A stretch of 64,000 nucleotides of DNA from Acetobacterium sp. (GTDB taxonomy: Bacteria > Bacillota > Clostridia > Eubacteriales > Eubacteriaceae): positions 1-64,000 of the forward strand of contig NZ_JAUSPS010000012.1 of the NCBI RefSeq assembly GCF_030652775.1. The letters are read 5' to 3'. The position numbers and the translations under genes were made by a program. This document shows positions 33,954 to 43,660 of the stretch, piece by piece (position 1 is the stretch's first letter; each line of letters opens with the position of its first letter). The notes under the pieces were generated by a model that saw only the letters and a program-made list of their open reading frames with translations, did no database searches and was not told where the DNA came from.

Positions 33954-35255
33954 ATGAGAACGATAGAGATTACACCTAAGTTATTAACGGGTAGTTTGGA
34001 AATACCGCCTTCTAAAAGTGTCAGCCACCGGGCAATTATTTCGGCGGCGCTGGCTAAGGGCGAGAGCGTGATTTCAAATGTGCTGATGTCCCATGATATG
34101 ATTGCCACCTGTGATGCGATGGCAGCATTGGGCGCCAGCATCGAAAAGCAGGAAGAACAAAACGGGCGTTTTACCCTTACAATTAAGGGCTGCGACCCGC
34201 TGGCACTGAAGACGGAGACGATCGAGTGCAATGAATCGGGATCGACGCTCCGGTTTATTATCCCAATCGTGCTGCTCCAGCCGAAACGGGCGGTAATTAC
34301 CGGAAAAGGTCGTCTGGTTACCCGTCCGATGAAGCCCTATTATGAAATATTTGCCGAAAAAGCAATTCGTTATGAACATTTAAATAAAGAACAGGATTTA
34401 CCCCTGGCAGTGGAAGGGACTCTGACTCCCGGCGTCTATCGGATTGACGGCGGTGTTAGTTCCCAATTTATTACCGGGTTACTTTTTGCCCTGCCCCTGC
34501 TTTCTGGTGATTCGGTCATTGAACTGACGTCAAAGCTGGAGTCAAAACCCTATATTGACATTACCCTGGACATGCTAAAAGACTTTGGGATTGAGATTGT
34601 CAATGACAATGATCAGCGTTTTCTGATTAAGGGAAATCAGGCCTATCGCCCTTGTAATTACCGGGTCGAAGGTGATTTTTCCCAGGGGGCGTTCTGGCTG
34701 GCGGCAGGTGCCATTGGTGAAAGGATGGACTGCAAAGATCTTGATCTTTCCTCTTTTCAGGGGGATAAGGTGATGGTTGATCTGATCAAACAAATGGGTG
34801 GAGCGATCTGTGTTGAAGCAGATGGCCTGGTGGTAAAAAAATCAGCCACTTGCGGAATTGTCATCGACGTCTCTCAGTGCCCGGATCTGGTTCCGATTCT
34901 GGCGGTGTTAGGCAGCCTGAGCAAGGGCACCACCACCATTATCAATGGCGAACGGCTGCGTTTTAAAGAATCGGATCGGTTAATGGCTATTGCTTTAGAA
35001 CTCAACAAACTGGGCGGCAATATTGCCGAAACAGCAGATGGATTGGTGATTCATGGGGTGGAAGGCTTCACTGGAGGTCATGTCCAAAGTCATAATGATC
35101 ATCGGATTGCGATGGCTTTAGCGATTGCGACCATTCGGGCCTCGGGAAAGATTATTATGGACGGAGCCGAAGCCGTCAATAAATCCTATCCGCACTTTTG
35201 GGAAGATTTCACAGCACTGGGAGGTGAGTGGATTGGGCTCGACATGGGGAAATAA
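33954..35255 (+). CDS. aroA: 3-phosphoshikimate 1-carboxyvinyltransferase (EPSP synthase)
   Basis: Shikimate pathway enzyme joining PEP to shikimate 3-phosphate, the glyphosate target. 433 residues. Marks are PPSKSVSHRAIISAALA, then NESGSTLRFIIPI (PEP/S3P site), then RPMKPYYEIF, VSSQFITGLLFALPLL, GERLRFKESDR and HNDHRIAMALAIA. RBS AGAGGAAG. Its 3' end overlaps the aroC start. Whether it is the glyphosate-sensitive class I or the tolerant class II form was not resolved. Confidence 0.95.
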   Translation: MRTIEITPKLLTGSLEIPPSKSVSHRAIISAALAKGESVISNVLMSHDMIATCDAMAALGASIEKQEEQNGRFTLTIKGCDPLALKTETIECNESGSTLRFIIPIVLLQPKRAVITGKGRLVTRPMKPYYEIFAEKAIRYEHLNKEQDLPLAVEGTLTPGVYRIDGGVSSQFITGLLFALPLLSGDSVIELTSKLESKPYIDITLDMLKDFGIEIVNDNDQRFLIKGNQAYRPCNYRVEGDFSQGAFWLAAGAIGERMDCKDLDLSSFQGDKVMVDLIKQMGGAICVEADGLVVKKSATCGIVIDVSQCPDLVPILAVLGSLSKGTTTIINGERLRFKESDRLMAIALELNKLGGNIAETADGLVIHGVEGFTGGHVQSHNDHRIAMALAIATIRASGKIIMDGAEAVNKSYPHFWEDFTALGGEWIGLDMGK

Positions 35256-36312
35256 ATTTAAAGTTTCGATTTTTGGTGAATCCCATGGCAATGGCATTGG
35301 CGCTGTTATTGATGGACTCCCATCTGGAATTGACATCGATTTGGAGCGGGTTCAGAGTGAGCTGAACCGCCGAGCCGCCCGGGGAAATCCCCTGGCAACG
35401 CCCCGCAAAGAAGGGGATCAAATCGAAGTCCTCAGCGGCATTTTCAATGGTAAAACCACTGGTGCCCCATTAGCGGGGTTGATTCGAAATGAAAATACCC
35501 GTTCCGGTGATTATGCTAAAACTAAAGACCTGATGCGACCAGGTCATGCCGACTATGCGGCCAACGCCCGCTACGGCGGCTTTCAGGACTATCGGGGCGG
35601 CGGCCACTTTTCTGGTCGGCTGACGGCACCGCTGGTTTTTGCTGGCGCCATTGCCAAAGAGATCTTAACAGCGATTAGACCAGAGCTGGGAATCGGTAGC
35701 CGCATTGTCTCCATTGGCGATGTAAAGGATGAGACGATTAGTGACTGGAAGGTCTATGAAACCTTGAACAAAAGCTTTGAAAACCCTGCCTTTCCGCTTT
35801 ATCATGCCAATCTTGAAGACTCCATGAAACAGGCGATCATTGCTGCGGTGGCAGAAGAAGATTCTGTCGGCGGTTTGGTCGAGGGATTTATCACCGGTCT
35901 GGAACCGGGGATTGGTAATCCCTTTTTCGAATCGATCGAAAGCCGGTTATCGGCCTTATTATTTTCGATACCTGCGGTAAAAGGGGTGACCTTTGGGGCT
36001 GGTTTTGAAGTGGTCAGCCTGCGGGGCTCCCAAACCAATGATGCCTTACGGATGCATGACGGGCAGATCGAAACAGTCAGCAATTATAATGGCGGTATTA
36101 ATGGCGGCATTTCCAACGGGATGCCCATCGTTTTTCAGGTGGCCTTTAAACCGACGCCTTCGATTGGCAAAGAACAGCAGACCATTAATCTGGCCGAAAG
36201 GAAAGATGCTAACCTTAAGATTCAGGGCCGTCATGACCCCTGTATCGTCGTTAGAGCCTTTCCCGTGGTCGAAGCTGCGACCGCCATCTGTATGGCAGAT
36301 TTTTTACTTTAA
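35233..36312 (+). CDS. aroC: Chorismate synthase
   Basis: FMN-dependent enzyme converting EPSP to chorismate. 359 residues from TTG 35233 (MGSTWGNKFKVSIFGESHG), with GGGAGGTGA at the right distance. The family N terminus is xSxWGN..., so longer upstream starts are rejected. Signatures are FGESHGNGIGAVIDGLP, GHADYAANARYGGFQDYRGG (with GRLT following) and the C-terminal GRHDPCIVVRAFPVVEA. It overlaps aroA by 23 bp, implying translational coupling. Confidence 0.95.
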   Translation: MGSTWGNKFKVSIFGESHGNGIGAVIDGLPSGIDIDLERVQSELNRRAARGNPLATPRKEGDQIEVLSGIFNGKTTGAPLAGLIRNENTRSGDYAKTKDLMRPGHADYAANARYGGFQDYRGGGHFSGRLTAPLVFAGAIAKEILTAIRPELGIGSRIVSIGDVKDETISDWKVYETLNKSFENPAFPLYHANLEDSMKQAIIAAVAEEDSVGGLVEGFITGLEPGIGNPFFESIESRLSALLFSIPAVKGVTFGAGFEVVSLRGSQTNDALRMHDGQIETVSNYNGGINGGISNGMPIVFQVAFKPTPSIGKEQQTINLAERKDANLKIQGRHDPCIVVRAFPVVEAATAICMADFLL

Positions 36313-36323
36313 GGAGGTTGCGA

Positions 36324-36620
36324 TTGAAATCATTAGATGAAATCAGAAACAAAATAGATGAGATTGATGCTCAGATGCGGGTTCTTTTCGAACAGCGAAT
36401 GGATTGTATCCAGGCAGTAGCTGAATATAAATTCAGTAATCACGGAAATATATTCGATCAAAGCCGGGAAGAAAAAATGTTGGAAAAGAACCTGATCCAG
36501 CTGCAAAACAAGAACTATGCCAAAGAATATGAACGGTTTCTGCAGGAAATTCTGGTTTCCAGCAAGGATTATCAGAAAGACTGGATCCAAAAAAAGGAAA
36601 TGGGCGAAAGAGGCAAATAA
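36324..36620 (+). CDS. Chorismate mutase (AroQ type II)
   Basis: 98 residues, all-helical AroQ fold converting chorismate to prephenate. Sequence LDEIRNKIDEIDAQMRVLFEQ, then RMDCIQAVAEYKFSNHGNIFD and REEKMLEKNLIQLQN matches the typical RxxID-Q-ML...R...VaxyK...R-E-x pattern. The start is TTG 36324, 6 nt after AAGGAGG; TTG 36318 is directly adjacent to that site. It follows aroC by 11 nt. Confidence 0.88.
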   Translation: MKSLDEIRNKIDEIDAQMRVLFEQRMDCIQAVAEYKFSNHGNIFDQSREEKMLEKNLIQLQNKNYAKEYERFLQEILVSSKDYQKDWIQKKEMGERGK

Positions 36621-36622
36621 AT

Positions 36623-36952
36623 ATGGATATCGGAATGCTTGTTATTGTGCTAGTTATTGTGATTCCCGGTTTTTTTATCGTTAGACGGCTCTCGCGCACC
36701 CTCTATTCGGACAATCAGAAAATGGAAGATGAGACCGAAAGACGCTATGGATTTCAACGTCTGGAAAATGAAATAATCGAAAAAGCCAAAGCAAAAGAAA
36801 TAGATGAAACATCATTCAAGTCTGCCCCTCATAAACGCACCGCTAAGAAAATTGTTCGGGTCGCAAAAAAGACCGACAAGGCAGTGGTGATAAAATATCG
36901 CAGCCGGATTAAATCAGAAATGTTAAATAAAGAAAACATTAAGCAGAAGTGA
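36623..36952 (+). CDS. Small single-pass membrane protein, unknown
   Basis: 109 residues: MDIGMLVIVLVIVIPGFFIV membrane segment followed by a highly charged, Lys/Arg-rich cytoplasmic tail with helical character. It starts 2 nt after the chorismate mutase stop, so it is co-transcribed. No recognisable family; function unknown. Confidence 0.6.
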   Translation: MDIGMLVIVLVIVIPGFFIVRRLSRTLYSDNQKMEDETERRYGFQRLENEIIEKAKAKEIDETSFKSAPHKRTAKKIVRVAKKTDKAVVIKYRSRIKSEMLNKENIKQK

Positions 36953-37151
36953 CGAAAAATCCATTTTTGATGCGAAATCGGGCAAAATCAGGCTGAATTA
37001 AATACGAATCCGCAGCAGCAAAAAATAATTTGTTATTCATGAAAAAATAGCTTTAATATTTCGATGCAATTTTATATAATAGCTACAATTAATTTTTTGC
37101 AGATGAGAATTATTTATGCATAAAAATGCGTATAAGAAAGTAGAAGGAAAG

Positions 37152-40100
37152 ATGAAGAAGTTTAATAAAGTACTAATCGCAAATCGCGGCGAAATTGCCA
37201 TCCGGATAATCCGGGCCTGTCAGGAGCTGGGCATTCATACCGTGGCAATCTATGCCCAAGAAGATAAGCTATCCCTTTTTAGAACCAAGGCAGATGAATC
37301 CTATCTGATTACCGGTACCAATGGTCCGGTGGAAGCCTATCTGGATATGGACAAAATTATTACCCTCGCCAAGAAAAAAGAGGTCGACGCCATTCATCCC
37401 GGTTATGGTTTTCTTTCCGAAAACCCGCTATTTGCAAAACGCTGTGAAGAGGAAGGCATTGTCTTTATCGGTCCAACTCACGAAATGATGGAAAAAATGG
37501 GGGACAAAATTCAATCGAAAATTGTCGCCAAAAGTGTCAACGTGCCCACCATTCCCGGGGTTGAAAAACCGATCACCTCGGATTCCGAAGCCATCGAGTT
37601 TGCCCTAAAAGCCGGTTACCCGATTATTTTAAAAGCAGCCGCCGGCGGTGGCGGCCGGGGCATGCGAATTGTCCGTGAAGAAAGAGACCTCTTAAAAGAG
37701 TTTCATTCAGCAACCAGTGAAGCAACCAAAGCTTTCGGTGATGGCACCATCTTTGTCGAAAAATATCTGGAAGAACCTAAACATATCGAAGTGCAGATTC
37801 TGGGCGACAACCATGGCAATGTCGTTCATCTTTTTGAGCGGGATTGCTCGATCCAGCGACGGCACCAGAAAATTGTCGAATTTACGCCATCATTAAGCAT
37901 TAATGACGAACAGCGTCAGGCCATCTGTAAGGATGCCCTCAAACTGGCCAAAGAAGTGAATTACCGTAATGCCGGTACGATCGAATTTTTAGTTGATAAA
38001 AAGGGTGATCACTATTTTATTGAAATGAACCCCCGAATTCAGGTGGAACACACCGTCACCGAACTGGTCACTGGCATCGATCTGGTACAGTCCCAGATTT
38101 TAATTGCCCAGGGCTTACGATTAGACTCAGAAGAAATTGGGATTCCCAGTCAGGAGTCGGTTGAAACCCGGGGTGCGGCAATTCAATGTCGAATCACCAC
38201 CGAAGATCCCAAAAACCATTTTATGCCGGATACCGGACGTTTGGATGTTTATCGAACCGGTAGTGGCTTCGGGATCCGTCTTGATGGCGGCAATGGTTTT
38301 ACGGGTGCCGAAATTACCCCCTATTATGACAGCCTACTGGTAAAAAGCACCGCTTTTTCCAGAAACTTTGAAGATGCCCGCCGTAAAGCCGTGCGGGGAC
38401 TTAAAGAAATGAAAATTGAAGGGGTTCAGACCAATAAGGATTTCCTCATCAATGTGCTTCAGCATCCCACCTTTATTGGTGGAAAATGCGATACAAAATT
38501 TATCGACGATCATCCGGAGTTGTTTGAAATCGAAGATCAGAAAAGTGAAGCTTCTAATGTGCTCAAATATTTTGGAAACATTATCGTCAATGAAACCTTC
38601 GGCAACAAGCCTGATTTTGATGAACCCTATATCCCAACGATTCCAGTAGATACTGAATTCCGCGGCAGCAAACAGATATTAGACGAACGGGGACCGGATG
38701 GTCTGGTAAAATGGATCAAGGATCAGGAGAAACTGTTGCTGGTTGACACCACCTTCCGGGATGCGCATCAATCCATCGCTGCTACCCGGGTTAGAAGCCG
38801 GGATATGATTAAGATCGCCCGCGAAACCGCCGCCCTGGCACCAGATCTCTTTGCCCTGGAAATGTGGGGGGGAGCAACCTTTGATGTGGCCTACCGTTTC
38901 TTAAAAGAATCGCCCTGGCGACGGCTGGATGAGCTGCGCAAACGGGTGCCTAATATTCTGTTCCAGATGCTTTTGCGGGGTGCCAATGCCGTGGGGTATA
39001 AAAATTACCCAGATAACGTGATCCGCGCCTTTGTTCAGGAAGCCGCCAAAAGTGGAATTGACATTTTTCGTATTTTTGATTCCCTCAACTGGATGGATGG
39101 GATGAAGATTTCCATTGATGAGGTCTTAAAAACTGATAAGATTGCTGAAGTCAGTATCTGTTACACCGGCGATATTTTAGACACATCGCGAACCAAGTAT
39201 AATCTGGATTACTACCTGAGAATGGCCCGAGAAATCGAAAAAACCGGGGCTCATATCCTGGCCATTAAAGATATGTCCGGTTTATTAAAACCAGGAGCGG
39301 CCTATAAGTTGGTTGAAGCCTTAAAACAGGAAGTCAGCCTGCCAATCCATCTCCATACCCATGATACCACCGGCAATGGGGTGGCTACGGTGCTCTTTGG
39401 ACAAATGGCCGGAGCTGATATCGCTGATGCCGCACTGAATGGTGTTAGTGGCTTAACCTCGCAGCCAGCCCTCAATTCAATTGTGGCGGCGCTGAAGAAC
39501 ACCCCTAGAGACACCGGTTTAAATGAAGATGAACTGCAAATATTATCTGATTACTGGGGCACCACCCGTCAGGTTTATAGCAAGTTTGAATCTGAAATGA
39601 AATCCGGTTCGACTGAAATTTATAAGCTGGAAATACCAGGCGGACAATATTCCAACCTCCGAGCTCAGGTGGAAAGTTTTGGTTTAGGTCATAAGTTTAG
39701 AGAAGTCAAAGAAAAATACATGGAAGCCAACCTGATGTTGGGTGATATTGTCAAGGTAACCCCATCATCAAAAACCGTCGGGGATCTGGCCATCTTCATG
39801 GTTCAGAATGATTTAACCGTGGGTAACATCAAAACTAAGGGAAAAGAATTATCCTATCCGGATTCGGTGGTGGATTTTTACAAGGGGATGATCGGACAAC
39901 CAGAGGGGGGATTTGATCCTGAACTGCAGAAAATTGTCTTAAAAGGAATCGAACCGATCACCGTTCGTCCCGGGATCCTGCTACCTGACGAAGATTTTGA
40001 TAAAATCAAAAAAGACTTCCAGGAAGAATTTGGTTGTGAGTTGGATGACCGAGAAGTATTAAGCGTGGCTCTGTATCCCAAGGTTATGAAGGAGTATGTT

Positions 40101-40580
40101 GAATTTATCCAGGAATGCGGTGATTTCATGCGGATGGAAAGCCATGCCTTCTTCTATGGTCTCAAGGTTGGCGAAGTCATCGATGTGGAAGTCTCCAAGG
40201 GAAAACGCTTTATCATCAAGCTGGTCAGCATCGGATTGCCAAACGATGAGGGGATGTGTCCACTGATGTTCGAAGTTGATGGTTTCCGTCGCGAAATCTA
40301 TGTCGAAGATAAACGTAGCCTCTCTGCCAAGCAGAAGGTCACGATGTTAAAGGCCGATCCTAAAAATCCCAAACAGATCGGATCAGGGATTCCCGGAACG
40401 GTTCTAAAAGTTCTGGTTAATGAAGGCGAAGAAGTTAAACAAAACCAGGCTCTGGTTATTGTTGAAGCCATGAAAATGGAAACCGAAATGGTCGCCAGCG
40501 AAGATGGCAAGGTCAAACGGATCTACGTATCAGACGGACAAAGCGTCCAATCTGGCGAACTGATCGTTGAAATGGAATAA
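37152..40580 (+). CDS. pyc: Pyruvate carboxylase
   Basis: Biotin enzyme that carboxylates pyruvate to oxaloacetate, the anaplerotic entry to biosynthesis in an acetogen. 1142 residues from ATG 37152 (MKKFNKVLIANRGEIAIR, GAAGGAAAG upstream); ATG 37116 is possible but has no good site. Domains in order: biotin carboxylase (about 1-450, with KAAAGGGGRGMR and EMNPRIQVEHTVTE), carboxyltransferase (about 530-800, DTTFRDAHQSIAATRVR, LEMWGGATFDVAYRFL, HTHDTTGN), PYC_OADA region, and biotinyl domain (EAMKMET, biotin on that Lys). A TATAAT (37075-37080) lies upstream with a poor -35. Confidence 0.96.
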   Translation: MKKFNKVLIANRGEIAIRIIRACQELGIHTVAIYAQEDKLSLFRTKADESYLITGTNGPVEAYLDMDKIITLAKKKEVDAIHPGYGFLSENPLFAKRCEEEGIVFIGPTHEMMEKMGDKIQSKIVAKSVNVPTIPGVEKPITSDSEAIEFALKAGYPIILKAAAGGGGRGMRIVREERDLLKEFHSATSEATKAFGDGTIFVEKYLEEPKHIEVQILGDNHGNVVHLFERDCSIQRRHQKIVEFTPSLSINDEQRQAICKDALKLAKEVNYRNAGTIEFLVDKKGDHYFIEMNPRIQVEHTVTELVTGIDLVQSQILIAQGLRLDSEEIGIPSQESVETRGAAIQCRITTEDPKNHFMPDTGRLDVYRTGSGFGIRLDGGNGFTGAEITPYYDSLLVKSTAFSRNFEDARRKAVRGLKEMKIEGVQTNKDFLINVLQHPTFIGGKCDTKFIDDHPELFEIEDQKSEASNVLKYFGNIIVNETFGNKPDFDEPYIPTIPVDTEFRGSKQILDERGPDGLVKWIKDQEKLLLVDTTFRDAHQSIAATRVRSRDMIKIARETAALAPDLFALEMWGGATFDVAYRFLKESPWRRLDELRKRVPNILFQMLLRGANAVGYKNYPDNVIRAFVQEAAKSGIDIFRIFDSLNWMDGMKISIDEVLKTDKIAEVSICYTGDILDTSRTKYNLDYYLRMAREIEKTGAHILAIKDMSGLLKPGAAYKLVEALKQEVSLPIHLHTHDTTGNGVATVLFGQMAGADIADAALNGVSGLTSQPALNSIVAALKNTPRDTGLNEDELQILSDYWGTTRQVYSKFESEMKSGSTEIYKLEIPGGQYSNLRAQVESFGLGHKFREVKEKYMEANLMLGDIVKVTPSSKTVGDLAIFMVQNDLTVGNIKTKGKELSYPDSVVDFYKGMIGQPEGGFDPELQKIVLKGIEPITVRPGILLPDEDFDKIKKDFQEEFGCELDDREVLSVALYPKVMKEYVEFIQECGDFMRMESHAFFYGLKVGEVIDVEVSKGKRFIIKLVSIGLPNDEGMCPLMFEVDGFRREIYVEDKRSLSAKQKVTMLKADPKNPKQIGSGIPGTVLKVLVNEGEEVKQNQALVIVEAMKMETEMVASEDGKVKRIYVSDGQSVQSGELIVEME

Positions 40581-40615
40581 GATTTAGGTAGCTGTTAGAT
40601 TATCGCCCAACTCCC

Positions 40616-40713
40616 GTACCGACCAATTGTTAATCTGTTGTTCGCTGCGGAATCGGACAGGCTCTGCCGTGTCCGCTCCGATGCGTACAACATGATGTAA
40701 CAATTGTCGGTAC
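40616..40713 (+). repeat. GTACCGAC palindromic element, copy 7 (long form)
   Basis: 98 bp with standard ends; 5' flank GCCCAACTCCC as in copy 5. It is 35 nt after the pyc stop and just before the terminator. Confidence 0.9.
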
Positions 40714-40731
40714 TACTTGTTCCTAAATTTA

Positions 40732-40772
40732 AAGAAGTGATCATCTAAATAATGATGATCACTTCTTTTTTT
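40732..40772. terminator. Strong terminator between pyc and the convergent surface protein
   Basis: Perfect 14-bp stem AAGAAGTGATCATC / GATGATCACTTCTT with an 8-nt loop, then T-run on the plus strand. The minus side has a shorter T/A-rich tract and may serve the leftward gene too. Confidence 0.93.
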
Positions 40773-40787
40773 ATTTTTCTTAATTGG

Positions 40788-43133
40788 TTATACGACGGTG
40801 AGTGAAACAGGAAGACTGACAGCGGTTACTGGCAGGCAGTCCGCTTTGGTGTTGGTTATTTCGACATAGTAGTAGGTGGTAGCAGCCGGACCGGAAGCAT
40901 CCGCCGCAAAGGTTTTAGCGGTGGCACCATCAATCGGTTTGCCATCAGCATTGACGGCATCGGCGCTGGCGAACCACTGGTAGGTCAGTTCGCCGCCGTC
41001 ACTAACGCTGGCATTCACCGAAAAGGAAGCGATGGCAGCATCCGATTTAGGTGTGCCAAGAGCGGCCTGGGCAGTCCGGGTGGCCTGAGCTAAACTCGTT
41101 GCCAAAGCGACACCACTCAGTTGTGAAATGCTGGTCGGCTGCTCATTGATCGTTGGCATTTCCGATACTCCGGTTGGCGTGACGGGCTCAGTGGGACTGG
41201 TTTTATCAGTAGCATCAACGGGAGCTGCCGATTCCGGTAAAACAGCCGGTTCGGCGCTGGTCACAACAATGCCGGATAGGACGGTCACGGGCTCAGCATT
41301 TTCTGATGTAATTACGCAGGTATAATATACAGTGCCTGGGGTTGTCGATACCGGCGGGTCATAAATAGCGCCGGTTACCTCTGGCATTGGGGTTTCAACA
41401 TCGCCGATTCGGGAAGACCATTGATAAGATAAGCTCTTATCTTCAGTCACCGTGGCCTCCACAAAAACGGCAGCGGGATCTTCATTTAAATAGATTCGCT
41501 GGGATGACAGCTCGGAACTGGTGCTAATTAGCGGTTGCGCCTGGACGGTTAAGGCAATCGTTGCCTGGACATTATTCAGGTTGACATAACCAGCCGGCAT
41601 TACCAGGGTGCCGGTATAGGTTGTTTCACCGACTTTTTTCGTGTCCACGGTATTCGGTGTCCAAGTTACCGAACAAGGTAAGATTTCGCTGCCATGACCC
41701 TGAACAATCACCACAACTGGCAAGGTATAGTTACTGTCGTAGGCAATGGTTTCGGCAATGCCATTATTGATGGCGTCGATGGTATTGATCATGGTTACGG
41801 CGGCGATATTTGTTTTGACAGTAATTTTGCTGGTATCGGTTTTATTACCATCCTGAGTTCGGGCGGTGATGGTGGTTTCGCCATTAGCGACGGGTGTGAC
41901 CACCCCATTGGTGACGGTGGCAACATTATTATTGGAAGATTCCCAGATAATCGTTTGATTGGTGGCATTGGCCGGGAAAATAACCGTGTTAAGTTTTAAG
42001 GTATTGCCCATAATGACATCCGCTTCAACCGGGGTCACCTGAATCGCTTCCACCGCAATATTAATCGGAGGGCTTGGTGGGGTTGGCGGCGATGGCGGTG
42101 ATGGCGGATCAACCGGAGTCACTGGATTAAGGGGTGGCGCATCGTATTTTGAATTAATAAAGGTACCAGAACTGCTGGAATCTGAATACCAGGAGCTGCT
42201 GCCCCCAGCAGTGACTTCAGTGGGGCGGCTGGTATTGGTTGAGACCATTAATCCACCATTAGGATCACTGACAACCGGTTTGGTAGTAATATAAACTACT
42301 TCCGGGATAATGGTACCGGTAATGTTCAAGACATCGTTGGTGGTAGCGCTGGTGACGCTGCCTTCTCCGGTAATTTCGACCCGGGTTTCAGTGGCCAGGG
42401 ATGCGATCACAGCATTGTTGCCGAGGACGATGCTGGTCCCTTCGCCAGTAGCGGTTAACAGGACGGTTCCGACATTGGCGTTAAGCGTCAGAGCGACCTT
42501 TGATTCAGCCACAATTTTATCAACGACGGCATTGGTCATCAGGGTTGAGCCGCCGGCATTGGTACCAAAGCCAACCAATTTGGCCGGTGTGTTCAGGACG
42601 ATGTCGCTAATTCCCCGGGATTGGATGTTTTCAATGGTGCCATTTTCCTGGGTCGTGACGGCAGTCCGGCTGGCGGTTTTTTCAACATTCAGCGTTTTAA
42701 TCTTACTTTGATTGTCAACAACGATGTTGGCCGCTGCTCTGGCGGTGAGGGTTTCAACCGTTGCTTCGCCAAGTAAAACAATTTTCACCCCCTGTTTCTC
42801 AAGGATGATGTTCTGGTAGGCACCGCCGTCCAGATAAACGGTACCGCCTCCTTTGATCAGCAAGTCCCCTTGGACAGCGGAGTTGGTCAACCGAATATCC
42901 CCATCGACAATCGCATCAACAACGGTCAGGGTACCCGTAAAGGTAGCATTCTCGATATTGACACCGGAAACCTGAATCTCCCCACTTTGATAGGTTGCTG
43001 TTTCGGTGTAGGTACCCGCCACGGTATAAGTTTTCATTTCGCTTCCTTCTTGGCTACAGCCGCGAACAAACAAAATGGCAGTAAGGAGGATAAGTAGGAT
43101 AATAATAATAGAAATAATAGAGTTCTTTTTCAT
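40788..43133 (-). CDS. Large surface lipoprotein with beta-rich repeats and Ig-like (Big_2) domain
   Basis: 781 residues. A hydrophobic signal (IISIIIILLILLTAILFVRGC) has a lipobox-like RGC, although Arg at -2 is unusual. Residues about 35-290 are a Val/Thr/Ala/Asn-rich repetitive region of short strands (VSGVNIENATFTGTLTVVDA), reminiscent of right-handed beta-helix or polymer-like surface proteins. A Ser/Pro linker (PVTPVDPPSPPSPPTPPSPP) leads to a Big_2 domain (ANATNQTIIWESSNNNVATV). Two further Ig-like segments (TYQWFASADAVNADG-type) close the protein. It is likely surface-exposed and adhesive or structural. Base composition is more GC-rich and repetitive than the neighbours. Confidence 0.75.
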   Translation of the reverse strand: MKKNSIISIIIILLILLTAILFVRGCSQEGSEMKTYTVAGTYTETATYQSGEIQVSGVNIENATFTGTLTVVDAIVDGDIRLTNSAVQGDLLIKGGGTVYLDGGAYQNIILEKQGVKIVLLGEATVETLTARAAANIVVDNQSKIKTLNVEKTASRTAVTTQENGTIENIQSRGISDIVLNTPAKLVGFGTNAGGSTLMTNAVVDKIVAESKVALTLNANVGTVLLTATGEGTSIVLGNNAVIASLATETRVEITGEGSVTSATTNDVLNITGTIIPEVVYITTKPVVSDPNGGLMVSTNTSRPTEVTAGGSSSWYSDSSSSGTFINSKYDAPPLNPVTPVDPPSPPSPPTPPSPPINIAVEAIQVTPVEADVIMGNTLKLNTVIFPANATNQTIIWESSNNNVATVTNGVVTPVANGETTITARTQDGNKTDTSKITVKTNIAAVTMINTIDAINNGIAETIAYDSNYTLPVVVIVQGHGSEILPCSVTWTPNTVDTKKVGETTYTGTLVMPAGYVNLNNVQATIALTVQAQPLISTSSELSSQRIYLNEDPAAVFVEATVTEDKSLSYQWSSRIGDVETPMPEVTGAIYDPPVSTTPGTVYYTCVITSENAEPVTVLSGIVVTSAEPAVLPESAAPVDATDKTSPTEPVTPTGVSEMPTINEQPTSISQLSGVALATSLAQATRTAQAALGTPKSDAAIASFSVNASVSDGGELTYQWFASADAVNADGKPIDGATAKTFAADASGPAATTYYYVEITNTKADCLPVTAVSLPVSLTVV

Positions 43134-43314
43134 GACATTCCTTCCCTTTTTGTTTATATAATTTTTTAATCGTGATCATTAGTGCTCAGATTTGTTCTAA
43201 GTGTAGTAATTCTAACATAAATTATTCTTAATGTAAATAGATTGTAACGAAGATGTAAAAGAAAATTTGACTTGTAAATAAAAAGAAAAGTAAACATCGA
43301 AAATATTCATGCGC

Positions 43315-43398
43315 CTATTGAAGTCGATAGGGTCACGGTTCGTCTTCCTACTATAAAGAATAGCCAAAGTGACTTCTGATCAGCTAGTAACTTTGGTT
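43315..43398 (+). ncRNA. Candidate structured RNA with two kissing hairpins
   Basis: Hairpin 1 (CCTAT / ATAGG, 43314-43331) has loop TGAAGTCG. Hairpin 2 (AGCCAAAGT / ACTTTGGTT, 43362-43398) begins its loop with GACTTC, exactly complementary to the GAAGTC of loop 1. It lies in the 527-bp gap between the surface protein and the STAS operon, upstream of the better promoter at 43434. A weak TTGACT with TAAACA at 43267-43296 could transcribe it. No known riboswitch class was recognised. Confidence 0.35.
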
Positions 43399-43433
43399 AT
43401 AAATACAAGTTTACATTTTGAACGCTTTTACAA

Positions 43434-43462
43434 TTGCACATGGCAAATTATTGTGGTATGAT
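43434..43462 (+). promoter_or_regulatory. Promoter of the STAS-GH3 operon
   Basis: TTGCAC (43434-43439) and extended -10 TGG-TATGAT (43457-43462), spacing 17. It gives a leader of about 190 nt before the STAS gene. Confidence 0.6.
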
Positions 43463-43503
43463 CAATTAAAATTCAAAGTAAGAAATCTTAATCCATAGAA
43501 AAA

Positions 43504-43659
43504 ATGACAATAAGAGTAGCGATGCATGGTTATGACGATGATGTGGCTGGCTTATTTTTGTTATCTCGGCGGAAAAATCAGCGTGTTCCTGGATTTTTGC
43601 AGATCAAAATGAAAATTAACGATCACGTTTTTTATTCCGAAAGAAAGAAAGGGTATTAA
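43504..43659 (+). CDS. Possible 51-codon leader ORF
   Basis: ATG 43504 opens a frame of 51 codons (begins MTIRVAMHGYDDDVAGLF) that stops 1 nt before the STAS start codon. It has no ribosome site, so translation is doubtful. The position suggests either a leader peptide coupled to STAS translation or chance. No family recognised. Confidence 0.2.
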   Translation: MTIRVAMHGYDDDVAGLFLLSRRKNQRVPGFLQIKMKINDHVFYSERKKGY

Positions 43660-43660
43660 A

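Noticed and set aside
35125-35232. Longer AroC start
   Set aside because: Inside aroA and absent from the family; TTG 35233 has the ribosome site and family-like N terminus.
43303-43400. Cyclic di-GMP riboswitch
   Set aside because: I could not match the GEMM-I conserved core or the c-di-GMP-II pseudoknot consensus, so only a generic structured RNA is claimed.
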